Below, in pieces: positions 56,455 through 64,000 of a DNA stretch of 64,000 nt (its first letter is position 1; every line of letters begins with the position of its first letter). The notes beneath the pieces were generated by a model. That model ran no database searches and was not told where the DNA came from. It saw only the letters and a program-made list of their open reading frames with translations. The position numbers and the translations under genes were made by a program. Source of the DNA: Methylococcaceae bacterium (GTDB taxonomy: Bacteria; Pseudomonadota; Gammaproteobacteria; Methylococcales; Methylomonadaceae); the NCBI GenBank assembly GCA_013140705.1, contig JABFSH010000005.1:62001-126000 (forward strand), given 5' to 3'.

Positions 56455-57503
56455 TTAAAGCGCATACGTCTTGCTTATTGTTCGCCTTGTCATGCGGTGG
56501 CCTGGTAAATGCCGGTGAAGCAAATAAGGCAGCAAATGGGGATGGATCGTCTTTGTTTTACGGTGTTTCAGACGGGCGCGAGCAGTCGCCGTCCGTTTTG
56601 AACAGCTCACCTTTCTACGAAGACAAGGAGAGGGGTTGGTTTTGGTATGAAGCCCCGGCTGTTGATGAGGAGCCGGTTGAAAATGACATTGCACCATCAC
56701 CTGAACTACCCCTTTCCCAGGAAAAAAAAACAGAACCACCACCAGCAAAACCGCTCGAAGCCAAACCATTATCGGCAGAGTGGTTTCGTAAAAACATGGA
56801 AAAGTATCGTGACCAAGCCATTGATGAGCCCACGGCTCAGAACGTGTCGGCTTACATGTACCTGCAAAGGGTGATGCTGGATAAGGCCGAGAAATTTACC
56901 GAGGTTTCACAGCAAGTGGTGATGAGCGATCCCGTGCTTGACGAAAATTCAAGACGCCCCATCGCAACCTTTGGCGCTTTTGCCATGGACGAGAGGGCGA
57001 CTCAGGGAACTGAAAAAGCGGCTAAAAAACTCGCCGAGAACGCGGGGCTTTGGTTTTTTTATGCCAGTACCTGTGAGTTTTGCATCAAGGCAGCCGGTGT
57101 TCTAAAAGGCTTGATGAATGCCTACGGCTTCAAGGTTTTGCCTATTGCCCTGGATGGGTTACCTCTGCCTGGTGGTGAATTCCCGGATTTTACGATTGAT
57201 CGTGGTCAAGCCAAGAAATTGGGTGTTGAAACGACGCCCGCCCTGTTTTTGGTCAAGCCGGGACAGAACGGTGGAGCCATTCAGCTTGGACAGGGTTTGT
57301 TGTCGGGTGACGAAATTATCAAACGGGCCATTGCCTTATCTCGACAAAATGGCTGGCTGAATAACACCGACTATAACGATACCCTGAAAGTAAAACCCAT
57401 GCAGGTGGATAACCAGACCATTCAGGGCATTAATGAGCGCGTGATGGAAAATCCAAACGAACTGGTCAAAACCATTCGCGACAATTTACGCAAACAATTT
57501 TGA
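56451..57503 (+). CDS. traF: TraF, thioredoxin-like pilus assembly protein
   Basis: The 350-residue periplasmic protein starts with GTG, has a signal peptide ending LVNAGEA, a proline-rich linker (about residues 75-105), SAEWFRKNMEKYRDQAIDEP, and a thioredoxin fold with WFFYASTCEFCIKAAGVLKG. The F-plasmid TraF lacks the CxxC, but here CEFC (about residue 207) is present, as in SXT-type TraF, so redox activity is likely. It is followed by traH and traG, the standard order. Confidence 0.93.
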   Translation: MIKAHTSCLLFALSCGGLVNAGEANKAANGDGSSLFYGVSDGREQSPSVLNSSPFYEDKERGWFWYEAPAVDEEPVENDIAPSPELPLSQEKKTEPPPAKPLEAKPLSAEWFRKNMEKYRDQAIDEPTAQNVSAYMYLQRVMLDKAEKFTEVSQQVVMSDPVLDENSRRPIATFGAFAMDERATQGTEKAAKKLAENAGLWFFYASTCEFCIKAAGVLKGLMNAYGFKVLPIALDGLPLPGGEFPDFTIDRGQAKKLGVETTPALFLVKPGQNGGAIQLGQGLLSGDEIIKRAIALSRQNGWLNNTDYNDTLKVKPMQVDNQTIQGINERVMENPNELVKTIRDNLRKQF

Positions 57504-57513
57504 GATTTTAACT

Positions 57514-57624
57514 ATGTGGGCAACCCAAAAAGACGTTAAGAGACTGAAAAAAAACCTGAAAGTGATTTTGATGAGAGAAGGTTTGATTGCTTTCAGGATG
57601 TCTCTTGGATCTGGTTATGCGTAG
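57514..57624 (+). CDS. possible 36-residue basic peptide between traF and traH
   Basis: An ATG 10 bases after traF opens a frame that reads WATQKDVKRLKKNLKVILMR and ends 8 bases inside traH. It is basic and amphipathic. A weak binding site (GAG) precedes it. Its overlap with the traH start could provide coupled translation for traH, whose own binding site is poor. Confidence 0.35.
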   Translation: MWATQKDVKRLKKNLKVILMREGLIAFRMSLGSGYA

Positions 57625-58984
57625 TCGCTTGTTGTTTTTAATTTGCGTGCTGCTTTTAGTATCCGAGCCCGCAAAAGCGGGTCTGGATCAAGAGCTTGCA
57701 GGGATGTTTTCCGACATGATCAACGTTACGCCGGGGGGCTCCTATGAAACGCAGCGGCGTGGAGTGATTACTGGCGGGAGTATTGTTAGTCGCAATAAAG
57801 TCGTAAATCCCAACCTGATTTCATTTGTACCGCCTGGCGCAAAGGCGGGTTGTGGCGGGATTGATTTATATGGGGGATCGTTCTCGTTTATTAATAGTGC
57901 GCAATTTACCCAGCTCTCGCGCAGCATTGCACAAGCTGCAATGGGTTATGCCTTCCAACTGGCGATTGAAGGCATGTGCCCAACCTGTGCTCAAGTCATA
58001 GCCAAGTTGCAAAGAGACGTAGCGGCTATTAACTCGTTAATGAGAAATTCTTGTGAAGCCGGAAAGTTTATTGTGGATAACACGGTACGACCAGGTCTGG
58101 AGTCGATCAATGAAACGTTCAAGAGCAATTTGTCAACGAAAATATCGGCCGATACCGGTTTCGTATCGGATTGGTTTCAGGCGAAAGAGGACAAAAGTAC
58201 GTCACCCGATAAAAAGGCGATTGATGCAGGGAAAGCCAATCTGTTCACGGGCAACGTTGTTTACAAATCACTGAATAATGCGAACGCTACGTCCTGGTTT
58301 CAATACGGTGACGAGCAGCTTAAAACCGTGCTAATGAGCCTGACCGGAACCTACATCGCTGCAAAAAAATTGGACGATAGTGGCATCGAATATAACTTTA
58401 AACCCAGCAAAATCGAGCCAAGGGATTTCATTGAAGGCGGAATGCTTACAATTTACAAATGCGAATCAGACGAATGTTTGTTGCCTGGTGATAGCACAGA
58501 AACAATACAAGTGACTGGAATGAGAGCGCGTGTGCGCAAAATGATTTTTGGCAGCGGTACTTGCCCCACTTGCTCAGGCGGCATTCTGAGAAAAATGCAA
58601 GAACGAGCCGGCGGGACTGTGTTCGATCCTGAAGAGCAGCAATTTATTGAAGCAACATCTCCGGGCGCTTACGGTCTTTTAACACGATTAGCGCATGAAC
58701 CAGGCGCCGCCGGTGTAATTGCCGAGCAATTAACTAATGTTCTGGCGATAGAGCTCACCAATAAAATTATCGACGAAATGTACGACACGGTAAGAAATGC
58801 AGTTGAAAGCAGCGGGAAGGAAATGGACACCAAGATACTGGCGACGATGCGGGACAGGAGAGAGAAAATCAATGAAGAGCGCAGAGTTGTTGGACAAACG
58901 ATTGCTGGCGTTTCGATTGTGCTTAATTCCTATTCGAACATAGAAAATGACATGCGCAATAACGCATTCCATAAAGCCCAGTAG
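57617..58984 (+). CDS. traH: TraH, pilus assembly protein
   Basis: From the ATG at 57617 the product is 455 residues, with a signal peptide ending EPAKAGLDQ. Family segments are ELAGMFSDMINVTPGGSYET, GCGGIDLYGGSFSFINSAQF, then the cysteine-bearing AIEGMCPTCAQVIAKLQRDV and GTCPTCSGGILRKMQ. TraH is a periplasmic or outer-membrane partner of TraF and TraU in pilus extension. An in-frame TTG at 57587 would place extra residues before the signal and is less likely. Confidence 0.93.
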   Translation: MRSRLLFLICVLLLVSEPAKAGLDQELAGMFSDMINVTPGGSYETQRRGVITGGSIVSRNKVVNPNLISFVPPGAKAGCGGIDLYGGSFSFINSAQFTQLSRSIAQAAMGYAFQLAIEGMCPTCAQVIAKLQRDVAAINSLMRNSCEAGKFIVDNTVRPGLESINETFKSNLSTKISADTGFVSDWFQAKEDKSTSPDKKAIDAGKANLFTGNVVYKSLNNANATSWFQYGDEQLKTVLMSLTGTYIAAKKLDDSGIEYNFKPSKIEPRDFIEGGMLTIYKCESDECLLPGDSTETIQVTGMRARVRKMIFGSGTCPTCSGGILRKMQERAGGTVFDPEEQQFIEATSPGAYGLLTRLAHEPGAAGVIAEQLTNVLAIELTNKIIDEMYDTVRNAVESSGKEMDTKILATMRDRREKINEERRVVGQTIAGVSIVLNSYSNIENDMRNNAFHKAQ

Positions 58985-58995
58985 TTGAGTATCGT

Positions 58996-61900
58996 ATGGC
59001 CTACGAAGTTCTAAGTATCGGTGATGCCGAAATGTTGTACAACGCCTTCCAGGGCACGGCAATGATATTCGGCAACAATAATTTGAACGATCTCATCAAA
59101 ACCGGTTTTACGCTTGGGCTGTTGTTAATTTCATTCCGCTACTTGACCAACCAGGAATTCCCCTTGCGGTATGCCTTGGTGGGACTCATCTTGTATTGGG
59201 TGATGTTCGTTCCAAAGGATACGGTTATCATTGAGGACGTTTACACAGGAGAGGTCAGAACCGTCGCCAATGTGCCGTTAGGCGTGGCAATGCCCATGTC
59301 CGTCATATCAACCATGGGCGTCAAAATAACGGAACTGTTTGAGACCGCATTCTCGACGCCGACCGAGGCCAGCATGTTGCAACACGGTTATCTGGATTCG
59401 CTCAATACCCTGATCAAACTACGAAATATAGGAACGGGGACAGCGGGGTCGGACAGTGCATTGGGTGGCGATCTCGCCAAATCGATCAACGCGTACATTG
59501 AAAACTGCGTGATGTTTGACCTGGAAATCGCCACAGGACCTCACGAGGTCACCCGAGAAAAAATGGAAAAATCCCCCGATTTGTGGGCGGACATGAAAAC
59601 GACGTTTATCAACCGCGACATTATGGTCTATTTGCCAAGCAAGCCGGAAGGCGAACAAAAATCATGCGAGCAGGCCTATATAACTATTGACACGTACATA
59701 AACGGCGAAGACTTTAAAGCTCAGTGGGCTAAATACACGCGCGGGGTGTTAGGCATTCGCGATCAATCGGTCGATCCGGAAGACAGAATTGATGTTGCGG
59801 CACAGGCTTTAAGTATAGCCGCTATAAATGCGCAGACGTATATGCGCAACGCACTAATGGCCTCTTATTTAAAGGATGGTCCCGCAGCGTTCATCAAGCG
59901 AACAGGTCAGGAGCAATTAAATCTGCAATGGGCAGGTGAACAGAGCATGTTCAATGAAATTTCACGGCCGCTAATGGCCTTTGTTGAGATGTTTACCGTA
60001 GCCACATCGCCGATTGTCGCATTCCTGGCAACACTCGGGCCTGTCGGTATGAGCATGATGGTGCGCTATTTTCAAATGATGATCTGGATTGCATTATGGG
60101 GGCCGGTTATGGCAGTGTGTAATCTCTATATCACCATAGCGACAACCCGCATAATGGAGGCGATGTCTACTCAAGCCGTTGACAATGGATCAGCGCTGTC
60201 TGCGATGGTAATGCATGATCAGCTTTATCAGACGCTGGAAACATGGTTGTCCGCAGGCGGCATGTTGGCATCAAGTGTGCCGGCTTTATCATTGATGCTG
60301 GTGTACGGCGGCTCGGTTGCGGCGACCAACCTCTCTGGCAAAATGACATCGGGGGTATCCAGCAGCGTGAATCCCGGCAGACTTGCCCCCGATCCAATTT
60401 CAATGGAGTCGCCAATGAAATTGGGTTCGATGACTGAATATTCGCCCAACGTCGGAGCAAAAAAATCGGGCATGGCTGATACCCTGTTTTCGGCATCTTC
60501 GACTTTTTCCCGTGCAACGCAAAGCGCGACGGACTCTTTGCGTAGCTCAAGCGCCACCGCTTCGCAGACACTCAGCAGTATGGAGCAATCAACTCAACGA
60601 TCGGGCACCATGAACAGTGATGTGCAATCCATTATGAGTGGCGTGACCAACACTATCAACGCAGGAAGCAATTGGGCGAATACTAACAATAGATCGACGG
60701 GGCGGACAGAAAAAATGACTCAGGCAGAATCTGAAGCTGTCGAAGCGGGTGTCAGGGGCGGTTTAAGTGTAGGAGGCGGGGCATTTATTAGTGCGGCCGT
60801 CACTTCTGAATTGATGTCAAAAACGGGTAGTAGTGCGGGCCGGGCATCTGAGTTAGCCGATGTTGCTCAAAATGTGGCTAACAGCGGCTCTTACGGTGGC
60901 AATGAAACATCCACAACAAGGGGAAGTTCACAACAACATTCAAATCAGGCATTTTCCGGCACAGAGGAAATGAAAGCGCAAAGCGAACAATACGCCGGCC
61001 AGTTGCAAGCCGTCGATCAGGCCATGGAAAAGTATACTGAAACTGCATCTTTGCAGGATTCGGCAGCAAAATCATTGACGCTCCCTATGCATGATTTAGC
61101 GAGGCGTCTGAATAATACCGGTGCGATCATTGATATCGTCCAGGCAGCCAGTAACCTGGAAAAAAACATGAGTCCTAACGCGTTTAATGGGCTTTCCAGT
61201 AATGCCCAACGCGAAATTGACAACTCAAGCGCCTCGCTCCCCGGTGAGAAAAAGAAGCCCGAGATTACAGGGGGTGATCGTGCTGCGTTAGCGGGTTATT
61301 TGATGCTTAATCAGCAGGATCCCATAGCAGCGGCAGCAATTATGGATAAGTACCTTGCACCCACATCCCCTGGATCAGGCGTCAACTTTAGCCACACGGA
61401 ACACGAAAAAGGCAGCCAATCCGTTGCAGATATTGTCAGCAATGAAACCGCTGCCGACTTTAGGTCGAGAGCTATAGGTAAAGACGGCGACCCTGATACA
61501 GGGGGTGGCGTTGAAGGCCGTGATGGACGAGGGCAATCTAACAAGCAGTCCGCACCGCAAATAGCGACTCATCAAGATCATGGTCAAAAAACATCCGCTG
61601 ATCATGGCGCCAAAAATTCATCGCAAGCATCAGGCGGCAAGCAAGGGTCAATCGGATCAGCAGGCAGGAAAGATGGCGGTGTCAAGAGTTCGAAATCAGG
61701 TACATCATCAACAGCCGGACCACAGCAAGAAGTGGAGAATGCCCTCAAAAACACCAATCTCGGCAGTCCGGATGAAGTTAGAGCTCGAATTAAATCGGGT
61801 GGACAAGTCGATGACAACAAAAGTATGTCTGGCATGCTGGACAGAGCGGCGGAAAACGAACGTAGGCTTATTTATGACAACCACGGGAAAAGCTTAATTC

Positions 61901-62031
61901 ACTCTTTGGATGCAGCTGTGGACTTGGTTCATTCAGTAGATAAATCTACAGATAAACCTTATGGCAGTGATAGCAAACCAAAACACAGCAATACATCAGA
62001 TAACGATCTCCCACCAATCCCGAAAGAATAA
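58996..62031 (+). CDS. traG: TraG, mating-pair stabilisation and pilus assembly membrane protein
   Basis: The 1011-residue protein has N-terminal membrane segments (about residues 30-75 and 320-410, including FVEMFTVATSPIVAFLATLG) as in TraG-N domains. After about residue 440 it is a long soluble part rich in Ser, Ala, Gln and Gly, predicted as helical with disordered stretches. TraG supports pilus assembly through the N-terminal part and mating stability or entry exclusion through the C-terminal part. The last 200 residues are low complexity (GGKQGSIGSAGRKDGGVKSS). It is the last recognisable tra gene. Confidence 0.92.
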   Translation: MAYEVLSIGDAEMLYNAFQGTAMIFGNNNLNDLIKTGFTLGLLLISFRYLTNQEFPLRYALVGLILYWVMFVPKDTVIIEDVYTGEVRTVANVPLGVAMPMSVISTMGVKITELFETAFSTPTEASMLQHGYLDSLNTLIKLRNIGTGTAGSDSALGGDLAKSINAYIENCVMFDLEIATGPHEVTREKMEKSPDLWADMKTTFINRDIMVYLPSKPEGEQKSCEQAYITIDTYINGEDFKAQWAKYTRGVLGIRDQSVDPEDRIDVAAQALSIAAINAQTYMRNALMASYLKDGPAAFIKRTGQEQLNLQWAGEQSMFNEISRPLMAFVEMFTVATSPIVAFLATLGPVGMSMMVRYFQMMIWIALWGPVMAVCNLYITIATTRIMEAMSTQAVDNGSALSAMVMHDQLYQTLETWLSAGGMLASSVPALSLMLVYGGSVAATNLSGKMTSGVSSSVNPGRLAPDPISMESPMKLGSMTEYSPNVGAKKSGMADTLFSASSTFSRATQSATDSLRSSSATASQTLSSMEQSTQRSGTMNSDVQSIMSGVTNTINAGSNWANTNNRSTGRTEKMTQAESEAVEAGVRGGLSVGGGAFISAAVTSELMSKTGSSAGRASELADVAQNVANSGSYGGNETSTTRGSSQQHSNQAFSGTEEMKAQSEQYAGQLQAVDQAMEKYTETASLQDSAAKSLTLPMHDLARRLNNTGAIIDIVQAASNLEKNMSPNAFNGLSSNAQREIDNSSASLPGEKKKPEITGGDRAALAGYLMLNQQDPIAAAAIMDKYLAPTSPGSGVNFSHTEHEKGSQSVADIVSNETAADFRSRAIGKDGDPDTGGGVEGRDGRGQSNKQSAPQIATHQDHGQKTSADHGAKNSSQASGGKQGSIGSAGRKDGGVKSSKSGTSSTAGPQQEVENALKNTNLGSPDEVRARIKSGGQVDDNKSMSGMLDRAAENERRLIYDNHGKSLIHSLDAAVDLVHSVDKSTDKPYGSDSKPKHSNTSDNDLPPIPKE

Positions 62032-62174
62032 TGCATTATGACGCCGAAGCCCTTGCGCAAAAAATCAACGCCCAACTTCGCGAAGCAAAGAAAGAACTTG
62101 AGCTGAAGGCATTCGAAAATCAATTTAGCCCGCTGGTCGAGTCGGGCATGATCAACTCAACACTCGGAAAATAG
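62031..62174 (+). CDS. 47-residue ORF coupled to traG, probably truncated
   Basis: The ATG overlaps the traG stop (TAATG). The first 28 residues, MHYDAEALAQKINAQLREAK and onward, form a charged amphipathic helix that looks like real protein. From about residue 30 the frame runs antisense to a PIN-toxin remnant (62120-62315), so the gene seems to have lost its 3' part at the junction. I do not recognise what it was. Confidence 0.4.
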   Translation: MHYDAEALAQKINAQLREAKKELELKAFENQFSPLVESGMINSTLGK

Positions 62175-62315
62175 GTGCCAAACCGCCCCCGGTCTTGGGT
62201 GATGAGCTGATAACCCGACACCGCCGCAATGGGCGCCGATGAAGAAATCCGGCAGCACATTACCTATTTGCCCCTGACGCTTGCGGTACTGCAAAAATAC
62301 TTTTTCAGCCAGGAA
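62120..62315 (-). pseudogene. C-terminal remnant of a VapC-type PIN toxin, frameshifted
   Basis: Read leftward, the sequence gives FLAEKVFLQYRKRQG, then VLPDFFIGAH in one frame. After one extra base near 62228 it gives AAVSGYQLITQDRGRFGTYF and PSVELIMP in the next frame, ending at a TGA (complement 62120-62122). DFFIGAH and TRD-like plus TYFP are hallmarks of VapC proteins. An in-frame stop lies just before the remnant, so the N-terminal half is missing. It marks the border between the tra block and metE. Confidence 0.8.
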
Positions 62316-62355
62316 CTAATTAAAAAACACCTAATCTTGTTTATGGATTTTGAAG

Positions 62356-64000
62356 CTACCCTACTGCTGATCTCAAAGCCTTGGCCGCCTCGGTCATATT
62401 GGCCAATGAGATTCTGACATTCTGCCACTGCCGCGTTTTTAGGCCGCAATCAGGGTTTACCCACAATTGGTCTGGATTAATCCGTTCACTTGCTTTTTTC
62501 AGCAAGGCGACCATATCTTGAGTAGTCGGCACATTGGGACTATGTATGTCGTAAACGCCAGGCCCGATTTCGTTCGGGTAGTTAAAATCGATAAATGCCT
62601 CCAGGAGTTCCATATTGGAACGCGACGTTTCAATGGTAATCACGTCGGCATCCATGTCGGCGATGGACGTTATGATATCGTTGAACTCGGAGTAACACAT
62701 GTGGGTGTGGATTTGCGTACTGTCCTGTACCCCGCTTGAGCAAATGCGGAAAGCACGCACCGCCCAGTCTAGGTAGCCTTGCCAGCGCGATTGACGTGGC
62801 GGCAAGCCTTCCCTGAAAGCCGCCTCATCGATTTGGATAGTTGGGATACCGGCACGTTCCAAATCATTGACTTCGTCACGGATTGCCAAAGCCAGTTGGT
62901 ACGCAGTGGTTGAACGGGGTTGGTCGTTACGGACAAATGACCAGTTTAGAATAGTGACCGGCCCAGTCAACATGCCTTTCATGGGTTTGTCGGTCAGCGA
63001 TTGGGCATATTGACTCCAGCGCACGGTCATCGGTTTGGGTCGGCTCACATCGCCGTAAATGATCGGTGGTTTGACGCAACGGGAACCGTAAGATTGCACC
63101 CAGCCATTGGCGGTGAATAAAAACCCATCCAACTGTTCGCCGAAATATTCCACCATGTCGTTGCGTTCCGCCTCGCCATGCACCAACACATCCAATCCTA
63201 GCTTTTCCTGTTCCCTGACGCAGAACTCAATGGTTTGTTCCATGTGTTTGATATAGCCGATTTCGCTAATCAAGCCACGCTTGAAGTCAGCGCGGGTTTT
63301 GCGGATTTCCGGCGTTTGCGGGAATGATCCAATGGTCGTGGTCGGATAGCTGGGTAAATTCAGCTTGGCGCGCTGTTGCTCACGCCTTACCGGAAAGGGG
63401 TTCTGGCGTTGCGCCAGCGAGTCATTAATCTTCTTGAGTTCAGCTTGCACGGCTGGATTATGGATCAAGGTAGATTCCCGGCGGGAACGGATGGCGTTCG
63501 CCGAAACGATTAAATCCGGTTCCGCTGCTGCCGGTTCTTCTACCGCCAATCGCAAGACTTCCAGTTCGGTCAGTTTTTGCCTGGCAAACGCCAGCCAGGA
63601 TTTGATGGTTGGGTCTAAAGCGGTTTCGTGTTCCAGATCAATAGGCACATGCAACAGGGAACAGGAAGGTGCTAGCCAAAGCTCGCCTTTAAATCTTTCC
63701 CGAGCAGCTGCGATGGTGTTGAGCGCAGCGTTTAAATCGGTGCGCCAGATATTGCGTCCATCGATAAGCCCTAATGACAGCACTTTATGATTGGCGAAGT
63801 TATCCAACACCGCCGTCAATTGTTCCGGCGCTCTAACTAGATCGATATGAAGTCCTGCAACCGGCAGCTTACAAGTGAATGACGTATGTTCGCCTAGTTC
63901 ACCAAAATAAGTGGCAAGCAGAATCTTGACCGGGGAACTTTGCAAGCGGTTATAAACTGATTCAAACGCGTTTTTCCAGGTGTTGGGTAAGTCCAGCACC
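62356..64000 (-). CDS. metE: cobalamin-independent methionine synthase, C-terminal part (runs off window)
   Basis: The last 547 residues of MetE are present; the frame is still open at the window edge, so about 200 N-terminal residues are outside. The C-terminal domain is intact: [57 protein letters not shown], and the zinc ligands His and Cys in THMCYSEFN and Cys in [13 protein letters not shown]. The enzyme transfers a methyl group from methyltetrahydrofolate triglutamate to homocysteine. The usual QIDEPALREGLP reads [12 protein letters not shown], a mild change near the active site. It is the first chromosomal gene right of the tra block. Confidence 0.95.
   Translation of the reverse strand, partial: VLDLPNTWKNAFESVYNRLQSSPVKILLATYFGELGEHTSFTCKLPVAGLHIDLVRAPEQLTAVLDNFANHKVLSLGLIDGRNIWRTDLNAALNTIAAARERFKGELWLAPSCSLLHVPIDLEHETALDPTIKSWLAFARQKLTELEVLRLAVEEPAAAEPDLIVSANAIRSRRESTLIHNPAVQAELKKINDSLAQRQNPFPVRREQQRAKLNLPSYPTTTIGSFPQTPEIRKTRADFKRGLISEIGYIKHMEQTIEFCVREQEKLGLDVLVHGEAERNDMVEYFGEQLDGFLFTANGWVQSYGSRCVKPPIIYGDVSRPKPMTVRWSQYAQSLTDKPMKGMLTGPVTILNWSFVRNDQPRSTTAYQLALAIRDEVNDLERAGIPTIQIDEAAFREGLPPRQSRWQGYLDWAVRAFRICSSGVQDSTQIHTHMCYSEFNDIITSIADMDADVITIETSRSNMELLEAFIDFNYPNEIGPGVYDIHSPNVPTTQDMVALLKKASERINPDQLWVNPDCGLKTRQWQNVRISLANMTEAAKALRSAVG

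Overview
The window looks like chromosome of a gammaproteobacterium of moderate GC content. This rests on the recC-recB-recD order without ptrA, a CsiV-family protein, CysZ, TrmL, an ilvIHC operon and a polyene-type lipid cluster. The overall style recalls Methylococcales (gammaproteobacterial methanotrophs), but no methane-oxidation gene is present, so that placement is an inference.

Left part (1-28.8 kb), core chromosome. A leftward operon (acyl carrier protein, COG4648-like membrane protein, LolA-like protein, MMPL exporter, start of a ketoacyl synthase) resembles the end of an aryl-polyene/unusual fatty acid cluster. It is followed by a small, well-terminated membrane-protein gene, then recC-recB-recD, a secreted cupin, a PilZ protein, cysZ and mtnA. 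A methylthioadenosine deaminase gene is divergent from mtnA. Next come a CsiV-like gene, a small membrane protein, ilvI-ilvH-ilvC, glgP-trmL and an M28 peptidase with many membrane segments.

Middle (28.8-34.7 kb), an accessory and scarred zone. It holds a decayed IS110-family element, an intact tRNA-Leu(UAA) with its terminator, a possible IS1-type tail, and an intact UPF0175 antitoxin next to a broken PIN toxin. It also has a helix-hairpin-helix protein, two palindromic elements, a DedA protein, a cupin, and a 31-codon 5' fragment of dusA. That part of dusA is a known integration target of mobile elements.

Right part (34.7-62.1 kb), an integrative-element-like block. It opens with a Fic protein whose N-terminus is AbiEi-like. 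A tight leftward operon follows: FlhD-like, FlhC-like, STAS-like, second FlhC-like, PrtN-like. Then comes an almost complete F-type (MPF-F) type IV secretion system on the + strand in three units: terD-trbI-signal peptidase-trbC/traW-traU-traN; lytic transglycosylase-OmpA-like lipoprotein-traL-E-K-B-dsbC-traV with the pilin gene traA; and traC-orf-traF-traH-traG. A 44-bp repeat (positions 39595, 46426, 53123) precedes each unit, in the same orientation. It is a good candidate for the operator of the FlhDC-like activator, by analogy with SetCD of SXT/R391 elements and AcaCD of IncC plasmids. No relaxase, coupling protein (TraD) or integrase gene is visible in the window. The block ends at traG plus a 47-codon ORF that runs into a frameshifted PIN-toxin remnant beside metE, so it is either a degraded integrative conjugative element or a secretion system kept without its DNA-processing genes.

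The last 1.6 kb is the 3' part of metE, cut by the window edge.
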